Assembly (NCBI GenBank): GCA_910589265.1
Contig: CAJUTQ010000097.1
Location: forward strand, 1-41,173
DNA: 41,173 bases
Origin: an uncultured Lachnospiraceae bacterium
GTDB lineage: Bacteria > Bacillota > Clostridia > Lachnospirales > Lachnospiraceae
Direction: 5' to 3'
Shown here piece after piece: positions 33,830 to 41,173 of this stretch. Positions within the stretch are counted from its first letter, which is position 1. Each line of letters begins with the position of its first letter. Below the pieces are notes generated by a model that saw nothing but the letters and a program-made list of their open reading frames with translations, was not told the origin of the DNA and searched no databases. The translations under genes and the position numbers were made by a program.

Positions 33830-35887
33830 ATGTTTGACAAAGAGAGATATATTCTGGCCATAGAGCGTATTTTACAAATACCTGATGAAAAGACTGTAGA
33901 GGAACCTTTTCTTTCTTATTTTCATAGGGTGGCCAAGTTTATTGTCTATGTCCATGAAGTTTTTGAAAGGGAAAAGGAAGGGACTCTTCGAAAGATGACT
34001 CTAGAGGAGCTTAAGGAACAGCAAAGGAGTCTCTATGAGGACATACTTCCCCAAAATTATGAGAAAAGCTATGGAAATCCCGAATATGGAGTGAAACAGT
34101 TAGGACAGGATTATGGAAAGATTTTTTCTTATTTATATGCAGAAGTCCGTTCTATGATTGTCTATGCATATGAAGGAAGAATTTTTGATCTCACTATTTT
34201 GGCGGAGCTTTTTTTGGAGATCTATAATTTGTTTGAATGGGAGAAGAGAGAGGGAGGACTGCCAAAGGCAGAAGATATACAGCAGATTATTTATTCCTTT
34301 GAAAGTGATTACAGTCAGGAACGCATTGAGAGAAGAATTGGGGAACAAATAGATCCTTCCTATGATTTTGCAGTAAAAATTATTATGGAGTCAGATCTCA
34401 CAGATCTTCGATATTTATACTGGTTTGGAGAATACATTTCAAATAATGAAATGGGTACAGCCAAACATTTAAATGCAATGGAAGAGGAAAAAATACAGTG
34501 GATGGCAGATACTTTTACAGAAGGTTATAGGAAGGGATTTATCAATGGAAATAAAGACATAAGCAAAAAGAAAGTAGTCAATATCCGCTATTGCCTTGGA
34601 TTTGAGAGAGTGGTGAAAAAGGCAGTGGAGAATTTTAAAAAGATGGGGCTTAAGGTAACTATATTCAGGGCAGGAGTGAACAGCAGCAGCAAAAAAGGAA
34701 CCCATAAAACAGGATATTATGGAGGAATTCCTAATAAGCAGTATGAATTTGATCATAAAGAAGATCAGGCCCTTTATTTAGATAGGCGGTTGGCCAATAA
34801 GAAACTAGAGGGATTGAAAAATGCGTATGAGAAAAGAAAGGAACTGGCCGCTGTCCACGGGGGACCGGCAGTGATGGAAGTTTTTGGAGAAGAGCCTTTT
34901 GTCCCTTTGAATAAAGAGGAGGCTTTGACCTATTCCAAAAAGCAGCAAAAAATAGTAGTAGAATATGATGGGGAAGCTGGGAAAATTACGAATGAGTATA
35001 TAAAGGGAGAAGAGAGAAGTTTTACGATTATTGCTTATCCTATTCCGGAAATTGGAGAAGCTTATTCAGAAATATTTGATGAAATCGTTGCTATTAATAC
35101 TTTGGATAATGAAAAATATGAAAAAATCCAGCAGACAATCATTGATCTTTTGGACGAGTCAGCTTTTGTGGAAGTAAAGGGAATGAATGGCAACAGGACA
35201 GATTTGAAAATCGCCCTTCATCCTTTGAAAAATCCAGAAAAGGAGACAGGATTTGAAAATTGTGTGGCTGACGTTAACATTCCTGTAGGCGAGGTGTTTA
35301 CTTCTCCTCTCCTACAGGGAACTTCGGGAATCCTCCATGTGGGTCAAGTCTATTTGCACGAACTAAGTTATACTGATTTGGAAATTACTTTACAAGACGG
35401 AATGGTAACAGAATATTCTTGTGGAAATTTTCCATCTTTAGAAGAAAATAAAAAATATATAAAAGATAACCTATTGCACCACCATGAAACACTTCCTCTT
35501 GGAGAGTTTGCTATAGGCACCAATACAAGGGCTTATGTAGCTGCAAAAAAATATAAAATAGAAAATAAACTGCCTATATTAATTGCAGAGAAGATGGGAC
35601 CCCATTTTGCCTTGGGGGATACTTGTTTTAGCTTTTCTGAAGAAGTAAAAACATATAATCCAGATGGAAAAGAGATGATGGCTAAGGAAAATGAACGTTC
35701 CATTTTGCGAAAGGAAAGTTTAAGTGAGGCATATTTTTACTGCCATACAGATATTACCATTCCCTATGACGAATTAGGAGGATTATATGGAGTAAAGGCG
35801 GATGGAAAAAAGGTTCCCATTATTGAAAAGGGAAGATTTGTACTAAAAGGATGCGAGGAATTAAATGAACCTTTTTTGCAACAATAA
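33830..35887 (+). CDS. M29-type aminopeptidase with N-terminal extension
   Basis: 685 aa. The C-terminal half (about 430-685) resembles M29 metallo-aminopeptidases: Glu in PVGEVFTSPLLQGTSGILHV, Glu in PLGEFAIGTNTRAYVA, His in KMGPHFALGDTC, and His-Asp in CHTDITIPYDE. These correspond to the family's metal ligands as I recall them. The N-terminal about 300 residues are not part of classical M29 enzymes (about 410 aa). The Tyr expected a few residues after the His appears to be missing (DTCF). AAAGGAAGG touches ATG 33824, so ATG 33830, with a 6-base gap, is preferred. Substrate unknown; cytoplasmic. Confidence 0.8.
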   Translation: MFDKERYILAIERILQIPDEKTVEEPFLSYFHRVAKFIVYVHEVFEREKEGTLRKMTLEELKEQQRSLYEDILPQNYEKSYGNPEYGVKQLGQDYGKIFSYLYAEVRSMIVYAYEGRIFDLTILAELFLEIYNLFEWEKREGGLPKAEDIQQIIYSFESDYSQERIERRIGEQIDPSYDFAVKIIMESDLTDLRYLYWFGEYISNNEMGTAKHLNAMEEEKIQWMADTFTEGYRKGFINGNKDISKKKVVNIRYCLGFERVVKKAVENFKKMGLKVTIFRAGVNSSSKKGTHKTGYYGGIPNKQYEFDHKEDQALYLDRRLANKKLEGLKNAYEKRKELAAVHGGPAVMEVFGEEPFVPLNKEEALTYSKKQQKIVVEYDGEAGKITNEYIKGEERSFTIIAYPIPEIGEAYSEIFDEIVAINTLDNEKYEKIQQTIIDLLDESAFVEVKGMNGNRTDLKIALHPLKNPEKETGFENCVADVNIPVGEVFTSPLLQGTSGILHVGQVYLHELSYTDLEITLQDGMVTEYSCGNFPSLEENKKYIKDNLLHHHETLPLGEFAIGTNTRAYVAAKKYKIENKLPILIAEKMGPHFALGDTCFSFSEEVKTYNPDGKEMMAKENERSILRKESLSEAYFYCHTDITIPYDELGGLYGVKADGKKVPIIEKGRFVLKGCEELNEPFLQQ

Positions 35888-35929
35888 CACAAAGGTTTTT
35901 ATAAAATAAAAAAAGGAAAGGGAAAAAAG

Positions 35930-36463
35930 ATGGGAGAGACAAAAGTAGGAATTGTTATGGGAAGTGACTCAGATATGGATATTATGAGCAAGGCAGCAGA
36001 TGTTTTAAAAGAGTTGGAAATTGCCTTTGAGATGAAGATTATTTCCGCTCACAGAGAGCCTGACGTATTTTTTGAATATGCAAAAACAGCAGAAGAAAGA
36101 GGATATAAAGTAATCATTGCAGGCGCCGGCATGGCGGCCCATTTGCCAGGTATGTGTGCAGCTATTTTCCCTATGCCTGTCATAGGAGTTCCTATTCACA
36201 CTGCCTCCTTAGGCGGGAGAGATTCTTTGTACTCGATTGTTCAGATGCCATCGGGAATTCCAGTAGCTACAGTAGCTATTAATGGAGGGACAAATGCGGG
36301 TATTTTGGCAGCAAAAATTTTGGCGACTTCCGATAAGAATTTGCTTGACAAAGTGAAGAACTATTCTTTGAAATTAAAAGAAGCTGTTATGAAAAAAGAT
36401 GAAAGGCTGAAGCAAGTAGGATACACAGAGTATAGGAAAGGACTGGGAGGCAATGGATTATAA
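35930..36463 (+). CDS. purE: N5-carboxyaminoimidazole ribonucleotide mutase (PurE class I)
   Basis: 177 aa. MGSDSDM, SAHREP and GAGMAAHLPGM are the substrate-binding signatures of class I PurE, which normally needs PurK to make N5-CAIR; purK is not in the window. ATG follows GGAAAGGG. It overlaps purM by 11 bases and begins the purE-M-N-D cluster. No purine riboswitch or PurBox is seen in the 42-base gap upstream. Confidence 0.96.
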   Translation: MGETKVGIVMGSDSDMDIMSKAADVLKELEIAFEMKIISAHREPDVFFEYAKTAEERGYKVIIAGAGMAAHLPGMCAAIFPMPVIGVPIHTASLGGRDSLYSIVQMPSGIPVATVAINGGTNAGILAAKILATSDKNLLDKVKNYSLKLKEAVMKKDERLKQVGYTEYRKGLGGNGL

Positions 36464-37484
36464 AAAAGCCGGAGTGGATATAGAGGCAGGCTATAAGGCG
36501 GTAGAGCTTATAAAGAAACATGTACAAGACACCATGCGGCCAGAAGTTTTGGGAGGCATTGGGGGCTTTTCTGGAGCTTTTTCCCTGAAATCTTTTATGC
36601 ATATGGAAAATCCTACCTTAGTTTGTGGCACAGATGGGGTTGGGACTAAGTTAAAACTGGCTTTTTTGCTGGATAAACACGACACAGTGGGAATTGACTG
36701 TGTGGCTATGTGTGTCAATGATATAGCATGTGATGGAGGGGAACCTTTATTTTTTCTAGATTATATTGCTTGCGGAAAAAATGTTCCAGAAAGAATAGCA
36801 GAAATTGTAAAAGGGGTAGCGAAAGGATGTACTCAGGCTGGCGCTGCTCTCATTGGAGGAGAGACAGCTGAGATGCCAGGTTTTTACAAAGAGGATGAAT
36901 ATGATTTAGCAGGATTTGCAGTAGGAATTGTGGATGAACACGAGAGAATGCGCAGTTCTTCTATTGATCAAGGAGATATTCTCATAGGTATTGCCTCCTC
37001 AGGCATACACAGCAATGGATTTTCTTTAGTAAGAAAAGTGTTCAATATGAATTTGACATCTTTGGAAAGAACTTATGAGGATTTAGGAACAACCTTGGGA
37101 CAGGCTTTATTGGAACCGACGAAAATTTATGTTCAGGCCTTAAAGGAAGTCAAAGACAGGGGAATAAAAATAAAAGGCTGCAGTCATATTACAGGAGGGG
37201 GCTTTTATGAAAATATTCCTAGAATGCTTCCTCATAACATAAAGGCAAAGATTAAAAAAGAAAGCTATGAGCTTCCTCCCATTTTCCAAATGTTGAAAAG
37301 AGATGGAAACTTAGAAGAGGAAATGATGTATCATACATTCAACATGGGAATTGGCATGGTATTGGCAGTGTCTATGGAGGAAGGAGATAAAACAATAAAA
37401 GCCCTTAGGGAAGCAGGAGAAGTTCCTTATTTTCTTGGAGAAATTGTACCAGGACAGGGAGAGAAAGGCGTGGAATTATGTTAA
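36453..37484 (+). CDS. purM: AIR synthase (phosphoribosylformylglycinamidine cyclo-ligase)
   Basis: 343 aa, step 5 of purine synthesis (FGAM to AIR). Family blocks are VCGTDGVGTKLKLAF, DCVAMCVNDIACDGG, LIGGETAEMPGFY, GIASSGIHSNGFSLVRK and ITGGGFYENIPRMLP. It overlaps purE by 11 and purN by 7 bases, indicating one translated operon. Confidence 0.97.
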   Translation: MDYKKAGVDIEAGYKAVELIKKHVQDTMRPEVLGGIGGFSGAFSLKSFMHMENPTLVCGTDGVGTKLKLAFLLDKHDTVGIDCVAMCVNDIACDGGEPLFFLDYIACGKNVPERIAEIVKGVAKGCTQAGAALIGGETAEMPGFYKEDEYDLAGFAVGIVDEHERMRSSSIDQGDILIGIASSGIHSNGFSLVRKVFNMNLTSLERTYEDLGTTLGQALLEPTKIYVQALKEVKDRGIKIKGCSHITGGGFYENIPRMLPHNIKAKIKKESYELPPIFQMLKRDGNLEEEMMYHTFNMGIGMVLAVSMEEGDKTIKALREAGEVPYFLGEIVPGQGEKGVELC

Positions 37485-38101
37485 AAATTGTCGTTTTAGC
37501 ATCGGGAAGCGGGACAAATCTCCAGGCAATGATAGATAGCATAGAAAAAGGGGAAATCTGGAATACAGAAATTGCAATGGTCATTAGTAACAATGAGAAG
37601 GCATATGCCTTGGATAGGGCAAGAAATTGTGGAATACCTGCAGTTTGTATTTCTCCCAAAGACTATCCTTCAAGAGAGGAATTTTATAAAAAGCTTCTAT
37701 TTACAATAGAAGAAGTTTCCCCAGAGCTTATTGTACTGGCTGGCTTTTTAGTTTTCATTCCAGAAATCATGATAAAAAAATATAAAAACCGGATTATAAA
37801 TATTCATCCCTCCCTCATTCCCTCCTTTTGCGGGACAGGATTTTACGGATTGAAAGTTCACGAGGAAGCATTAAAGAGAGGGGTAAAAGTGACAGGGGCC
37901 ACAGTTCATTTTGTGGATGAGGGGACAGACACCGGCCCTATTATTATGCAAAAGGCAGTGGAAGTTAGGCAGGATGACACAGCGAACATTCTTCAGCGAC
38001 GAGTGATGGAGGAAGCGGAATGGAAAATTCTTCCTAAAGTAATTGACTTATATGCAAAGGGAAAAATAAAAGTAAAAGATAAAAGAGCATGGATTGAATA
38101 G
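37478..38101 (+). CDS. purN: Phosphoribosylglycinamide formyltransferase (PurN)
   Basis: 207 aa; transfers formyl from 10-formyl-THF to GAR. Catalytic Asn and His are in INIHPSLIPSF and the Asp in HFVDEGTDTGPII; the phosphate loop is ASGSGTNLQA. Start ATG is inside the end of purM. Confidence 0.97.
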   Translation: MLKIVVLASGSGTNLQAMIDSIEKGEIWNTEIAMVISNNEKAYALDRARNCGIPAVCISPKDYPSREEFYKKLLFTIEEVSPELIVLAGFLVFIPEIMIKKYKNRIINIHPSLIPSFCGTGFYGLKVHEEALKRGVKVTGATVHFVDEGTDTGPIIMQKAVEVRQDDTANILQRRVMEEAEWKILPKVIDLYAKGKIKVKDKRAWIE

Positions 38102-38130
38102 AGCTTCATGATGAAAAAGGAGGAGAATGG

Positions 38131-39393
38131 ATGAACGTTTTAATCGTAGGAAGTGGGGGAAGGGAACATGCTATAGCAACTATGGTAGCGAAAAGTCATC
38201 ATTTGACAAAGCTTTATTGTGCTCCTGGAAATGGAGGAATAGGGCAGATTGGAGAATGTGTGGATATTCAGGCAATGGATTTTGAGAACATCCTCTCTTT
38301 TGTAAAAGAAAAAGCCATTGATTTGACTATTGTAGGGATGGATGCTCCTTTAGTAGGAGGACTTGTAGATGAATTGGAAAGGGAAGGATTCAATGCCTTT
38401 GGTCCAAGAAAAAATGCAGCTATTTTAGAAGGAAGCAAGGTTTTTTCCAAGGAATTAATGAAAAAATATGGGATTCCTACAGCAGATTATGAGATTTTTC
38501 ACTGCCCAGAAGATGCCATTGAGTATTTAGAAAAGGCAAAGATGCCTATTGTGTTAAAGGCCGACGGACTGGCCCTTGGAAAGGGGGTTCTCATATGTCA
38601 TACGTTGGAAGAGGCAAAGGAAGGCGTCCATGAAATTATGACGAAGAAGAAATTTGGAAGTGCAGGAGAGCATCTTGTCATAGAGGAATTTATAACAGGA
38701 AGGGAAGTTTCTGTATTGGCCTTTGTAGATGGGAAAACTATAAAGACTATGGCTTCTGCACAGGACTATAAAAGAGCCAAAGAAGGGGATCAGGGATTGA
38801 ATACAGGAGGTATGGGAACCTTTTCCCCCAGTCCCTTTTATACAGAGGAGATCCATGACTTTTGCCAGCAGCATATTTACCAGGCAACGGTAGACGCCAT
38901 GAGAGAAGAAGGACGGGAATATAAAGGAGTACTTTTTTTTGGTTTAATGCTCACAAAAGATGGGGTGAAGGTGTTAGAATATAATGCCCGATTTGGAGAT
39001 CCAGAAGCCCAAGTTGTCCTTCCTAGAATGAAAAATGATATAATAGAAGTTATGAAGGCTTGTATGAATGGAAGCCTTCACGAGATAGAGCTGGAGTTTG
39101 AAAATAACGCTGCCCTCTGTGTTATTCTGGCAAGCAAAGGATATCCAGAAACATATGAAAAGGGGTATCCTATCCAAGGATTAGAGCAATTAAAAGGCAG
39201 GGAAGGGATTTATGTTTTTCACGCAGGAACTATAAAAGCAGGGGAGGAATTTTTGACCAATGGAGGAAGAGTCTTAGGAGTGACTGCCAAGGGAAGAGAC
39301 TTAAAAGATGCAAGAGAGAAGGCTTATATGTCTGTCAAGGAAATTACTTTTGATAATAAGTATTATAGAAAAGATATTGGAGAACAGATATAG
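38131..39393 (+). CDS. purD: Phosphoribosylamine-glycine ligase (GAR synthetase)
   Basis: 420 aa ATP-grasp enzyme making GAR from phosphoribosylamine and glycine. Blocks: VLIVGSGGREHAIA, LKADGLALGKGV, EEFITGREVSVLAFVDG, QDYKRAKEGDQGLNTGGMG, VLEYNARFGDPEAQVVLP. ATG follows AAGGAGG. It ends the pur cluster; purC, F, L, H, K and B are not in the window. Confidence 0.97.
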   Translation: MNVLIVGSGGREHAIATMVAKSHHLTKLYCAPGNGGIGQIGECVDIQAMDFENILSFVKEKAIDLTIVGMDAPLVGGLVDELEREGFNAFGPRKNAAILEGSKVFSKELMKKYGIPTADYEIFHCPEDAIEYLEKAKMPIVLKADGLALGKGVLICHTLEEAKEGVHEIMTKKKFGSAGEHLVIEEFITGREVSVLAFVDGKTIKTMASAQDYKRAKEGDQGLNTGGMGTFSPSPFYTEEIHDFCQQHIYQATVDAMREEGREYKGVLFFGLMLTKDGVKVLEYNARFGDPEAQVVLPRMKNDIIEVMKACMNGSLHEIELEFENNAALCVILASKGYPETYEKGYPIQGLEQLKGREGIYVFHAGTIKAGEEFLTNGGRVLGVTAKGRDLKDAREKAYMSVKEITFDNKYYRKDIGEQI

Positions 39394-39397
39394 AAAA

Positions 39398-39440
39398 GAG
39401 GATAGGGTAAAATAAAGAAATCAATATCCTCAGTTTTTTT
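39398..39440 (+). terminator. pur operon terminator
   Basis: GAGGATA (39398-39404) pairs with TATCCTC (39425-39431) over a 20-base loop, followed by AGTTTTTTT. It begins five bases after the purD stop. Confidence 0.8.
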
Positions 39441-39674
39441 AAGAAGTAGAAAGTAAAGAAAGATTGCTTTTATCGCTCCTTTTGTTCCGAAAAAAATCGC
39501 AATTATAAGAAAATTCTGAAAGGCAAGTAAATTTCACGTTGTCTGAATCATGGATTTCTCTTTCAGCAAATAGTATCTTAAAGGAATATCACAGAGTTTG
39601 TGAGGGGTGGAGACAAAGATAACTGTATGTGGTTATGAAGAAGACATAAGTCAAAAAAATTAGAGATAATGCAA
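39441..39674. other. Intergenic stretch with no gene seen
   Basis: About 230 bases with no open frame that has a ribosome binding site, no tRNA and no clear repeat. It separates the pur terminator from the presumed mobile element. The element's end, if the element is integrated here, is probably in or beside this stretch. Confidence 0.5.
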
Positions 39675-39717
39675 AGGTGTAGGATAAAGATTCAAAATCT
39701 ATATTCTACACCTTTTT
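39675..39717. terminator. Bidirectional-looking terminator hairpin
   Basis: AGGTGTAG (39675-39682) pairs with CTACACCT (39706-39713); inner AGAT/ATCT extends the stem. T-run follows on the + strand, and the opposite strand ends AGGTGTAG without T. On the minus strand it sits just past the 37-aa ORF. Confidence 0.7.
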
Positions 39718-39830
39718 CATTCTATGTAGGAAATTGTTGGAATTATAGTATTGTAATTGCTCTGTAAATTTGTATCAATTATTTGTTTTGATACGTCTAC
39801 ACTGTAATGATTAAATATTTTTACTGCCAT
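39717..39830 (-). CDS. Tiny ORF, 37 aa, unknown
   Basis: ATG at 39830 is preceded on the minus strand by AAGGAG with a gap of about 10 bases. The product starts MAVKIFNHYSVDVSKQ and has no membrane or low-complexity segment. It lies 61 bases after the 41-aa ORF and could share its transcript. I recognise no family. It may be a truncated gene at the element's edge. Confidence 0.4.
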   Translation of the reverse strand: MAVKIFNHYSVDVSKQIIDTNLQSNYNTIIPTISYIE

Positions 39831-39891
39831 CTTATTTACTCTCCTTCTTTTGATGTGGGCGACTTTGGTTTGTCGCCCTTTGATTGAATTA

Positions 39892-40017
39892 TTAAGCCTT
39901 GTCTTCGGCTCTTGGTTTTGCGTCTACAATCCGTCGTATTAACTCTAGTATTTCATGTTCGCTATGCCCTTTTTCGTCACACCATTCAATAACTTCCTTT
40001 ATTTCTTTTTTATCCAT
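39892..40017 (-). CDS. Small acidic/basic ORF, 41 aa, unknown
   Basis: ATG at 40017 is preceded by AAGGAG on the minus strand. The product (MDKKEIKEVIEWCDEKGHSE, continuing HEILELIRRIVDAK) is a charged, helical-looking peptide. It has a clear promoter at 40082-40110 overlapped by an operator-like palindrome. It follows the HTH gene and is probably controlled by it. No known family is recognised. Confidence 0.65.
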   Translation of the reverse strand: MDKKEIKEVIEWCDEKGHSEHEILELIRRIVDAKPRAEDKA

Positions 40018-40081
40018 AACTTTTATCTGTTCTCCTTTCTCCCTTTCGGGTTATTAGTCCTCGTTTCCTTTGGACAATTAT

Positions 40082-40110
40082 ATATTAGCATATGTTTTGA
40101 AATTTGTCAA
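40082..40110 (-). promoter_or_regulatory. Promoter of the 41-aa ORF
   Basis: Minus strand TTGACA (plus 40105-40110), a 17-base spacer and TAATAT (plus 40082-40087). The -35 box partly overlaps the palindrome at 40109-40126, so a bound repressor would be expected to block the promoter. Confidence 0.85.
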
Positions 40111-40126
40111 CACTAATTTTAGTGTT
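40109..40126. promoter_or_regulatory. Operator-like perfect palindrome, site 1
   Basis: On the minus strand AACACTAAAATTAGTGTT, two perfect 8-base half-sites with a 2-base centre. It lies between the HTH stop codon and the -35 of the promoter for the 41-aa ORF. A 16/18 copy is at 40458-40475. Confidence 0.75.
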
Positions 40127-40127
40127 T

Positions 40128-40355
40128 TTAAAAATATTTTATCTTTTCTTCGTCCGTTGGGATTATCTCTATTATATCTGACGGTTCTAGGCGCAAGATT
40201 ATACATATTGTATTTAATGTATCTATTGATATACCATGTCCCTTACGGATGTGTTGCATTGTCCCCTCCGACATTATTTTATCTTTTCTCATTTTGGTGC
40301 TGGTGTAACCTCTGTTTGATAATTCTTTTAATATATCAATTTTATACCGCCACAT
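40128..40355 (-). CDS. Small Cro/CI-type HTH transcriptional regulator
   Basis: 75 aa, nearly all one helix-turn-helix domain: YKIDILKELSNRGYTSTKMR, then MSEGTMQHIRKGHGISIDTL with the recognition helix, then the LNTICIILRLEPSDII tail typical of phage and conjugative-element HTH_26-type regulators. ATG 40355 lies about 13 bases from GGAGAG. A nearer ATG at 40363 opens only an 11-residue frame, so it might be a tiny overlapping leader. It has its own promoter and is divergent from the mini-protein gene at 40524. Confidence 0.88.
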   Translation of the reverse strand: MWRYKIDILKELSNRGYTSTKMRKDKIMSEGTMQHIRKGHGISIDTLNTICIILRLEPSDIIEIIPTDEEKIKYF

Positions 40356-40385
40356 TTTTCCATATTCTCTCCTTTTGTTTTAATC

Positions 40386-40414
40386 ATTATAATACACAAA
40401 TGAATAAAAATCAA
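40386..40414 (-). promoter_or_regulatory. Promoter of the HTH regulator
   Basis: Minus strand TTGATT (plus 40409-40414), a 17-base spacer and TATAAT (plus 40386-40391), about 31 bases before the ATG. Confidence 0.8.
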
Positions 40415-40457
40415 CTTTAAAAATATTTTTTTTAAAACTTTAATTTTAATATTAATA

Positions 40458-40483
40458 AAAATTAAAATTAGTGTTATTATAAT
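40458..40483 (+). promoter_or_regulatory. Operator-like site 2 and -10 box of the mini-protein gene
   Basis: AAAATTAAAATTAGTGTT at 40458-40475 matches 16 of 18 bases of the palindrome at 40109-40126 (minus-strand reading). It is followed by TATAAT at 40478-40483. The -35 region is weak (AATAAA-like). The site lies between -35 and -10, so a repressor bound here would be expected to block transcription. Confidence 0.65.
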
Positions 40484-40523
40484 GTCAGAAACAAGAACAA
40501 ATCAAATACAGGAGGAAACAAAA

Positions 40524-40673
40524 ATGAATAAAAAATATAACTTATCCTAAATCATGAAAGCAGTATGGAACTATGTAAAATCTTTAAAAATTTCCATCTC
40601 TGAAGGATTAAAAAAAGCTTGGAAAGCTGCTAAAATAACTCGTTTATCTGTAATGATGGATCGTAAACAGTAA
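40524..40673 (+). pseudogene. Cationic mini-protein gene interrupted by a nonsense codon
   Basis: ATG 40524 follows a perfect AGGAGG. It reads MNKKYNLS, TAA (40548-40550), then IMKAVWNYVKSLKISISEGL and KKAWKAAKITRLSVMM to a stop at 40671-40673, all in one frame. Known short proteins of this type in Firmicutes elements have a residue such as Lys or Glu after NLS, followed by IM-(K/T)-x-AW; that recollection and the unbroken frame support a one-base change to TAA. Translation might restart at ATG 40554 (no ribosome binding site of its own). The product would be basic and amphipathic. Confidence 0.6.
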
Positions 40674-40764
40674 ATTTACAGTAAATGCTATAACAGGTGA
40701 AGCTATCTTTCCTTAACAAGAGCATACAAAAACACAACAATTTAATGGACTGTCAACCTTACGC

Positions 40765-40800
40765 AAAACACCGCTTCCGCCAAAACGGAGCGGTGTTTTT
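40765..40800 (+). terminator. Terminator before the mobilisation region
   Basis: AAAACACCGCTTCCG (40765-40779) pairs with CGGAGCGGTGTTTT (40786-40799) with one bulged T and a six-base loop; the T-run closes the stem. It ends transcription from the mini-protein side. Confidence 0.85.
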
Positions 40801-40806
40801 GTATAT

Positions 40807-40956
40807 CTTCTGGACACCGTGACCAGAAGGGACCCGCCCTTGCCCTGGATCGGGAAAGGGCGGGGGGATAGGGTCGAACCGCTTTCCTCTCAAACCGCTG
40901 TCTTTCCACGGCTGATGTGTTGAAAATTAGCAATCTCAAAGCCTTGCCCCGCAAGG
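40807..40956 (+). other. Candidate oriT region (nested inverted repeats)
   Basis: Three hairpins in 150 GC-rich bases: CTTCTGG / CCAGAAG (40807-40829); CCCGCCCTTGCCC / GGGAAAGGGCGGG with one mismatch (40833-40864); and CCTTGC / GCAAGG (40942-40956). They stand upstream of a MobC-like gene, where transfer origins of Tn1549-type elements are expected. The nick site is not identified; the assignment is inferred from position and structure. Confidence 0.5.
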
Positions 40957-41052
40957 GTTTCCAGCTCCGGTTTCGTGAGGGCTGGTATAGTATCATTCCC
41001 CACCCCCGATTTATCAAAATACTGTCAACATCTGAATTTATAGGAGGTATCT

Positions 41053-41173
41053 ATGAACGGTCAAAATTCAATGCCTTGCAGCCCAGAAAACCAGTCAACG
41101 CTGGTCGCTGGGAAAAAGCGTATTCGGAGTACGTCCGTCTGTGTCTGGCTATCCCCGGATGAACAGGCAAAAA
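41053..41173 (+). CDS. MobC-like relaxosome accessory protein (N-terminal 40 aa, cut by window)
   Basis: ATG 41053 follows AGGAGG with a five-base gap. The visible part has a polar N-terminus followed by KKRIRSTSVCVWLSPDEQAK, which matches the ribbon-helix-helix-like start of MobC accessory proteins encoded on Tn1549-type conjugative elements. They help the relaxase bind oriT. Only the first 40 codons are present; a relaxase gene would be expected next, beyond the window. GC-rich codons contrast with the host genes. Confidence 0.7.
   Translation, partial: MNGQNSMPCSPENQSTLVAGKKRIRSTSVCVWLSPDEQAK

Noticed and set aside
35888..35929. Purine riboswitch before purE
   Set aside because: The gap is only 42 bases and lacks the conserved three-way-junction sequences.
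40742..41017. 91-aa minus-strand frame
   Set aside because: It covers the terminator and oriT-like repeats, is Arg/Pro-rich from GC-rich DNA, and has no ribosome binding site.

Overview
The window reads as low-GC Clostridia, most likely Lachnospiraceae. The reasons are the A/T-rich codon use, strong AGGAGG-type ribosome binding sites, the linked block DUF177-rpmF-plsX-acpP-rnc-smc-ftsY, and Lachnospiraceae-type proteins such as the DUF6142-like membrane protein and the FtsA-like ATPase beside polA-coaE. A CheW-REC adaptor suggests a chemotactic host. Genus cannot be set from this sequence alone.

Layout. 1-366 is the 3' end of a 23S rRNA gene, closed by a terminator with no 5S behind it. 637-6770 holds cheV, an unrecognised acidic/Lys-rich single-pass membrane protein, hisH-hisF, ung and a lysA-type decarboxylase. 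A tRNA-Leu(CAA) with its own promoter and terminator follows. 7109-15538 is a + strand run: zinc-finger anti-sigma-like protein, polA, coaE, FtsA-like ATPase, WalJ-type MBL hydrolase, ACT protein and UPF0210 protein. It converges on tmcAL (- strand). 16805-18268 holds a promoter with a small orphan gene and then pta without ackA. 18276-27027 is the conserved ribosome/lipid/RNA/chromosome/secretion block (DUF177, rpmF, plsX, acpP, rnc, smc, ftsY) ending in a threonine dehydratase.

27276-32139 is an accessory stretch: two tandem lipoprotein paralogues (the first a pseudogene with one frameshift and one nonsense codon, the second intact), a decayed transposase and an oppositely oriented amidohydrolase with its own promoter. 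32382-39393 returns to housekeeping: pyrE, two small membrane proteins, an M29-type aminopeptidase, and purE-purM-purN-purD with overlapping genes, ending in a terminator.

39675-41173 looks like the beginning of an integrated mobile element, probably a Tn1549-type conjugative element. It has tiny genes, a Cro/CI-type regulator divergent from a cationic mini-protein gene with a nonsense codon, two copies of an 18-bp operator-like palindrome at promoters, a sharp GC jump, nested inverted repeats resembling an oriT, and the first 40 codons of a MobC-like protein cut by the window edge. The best candidate for something not well described is this divergent regulatory/oriT module. The tandem lipoproteins and the extended FtsA-like protein come next. 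No complete new defence or biosynthetic system is visible.
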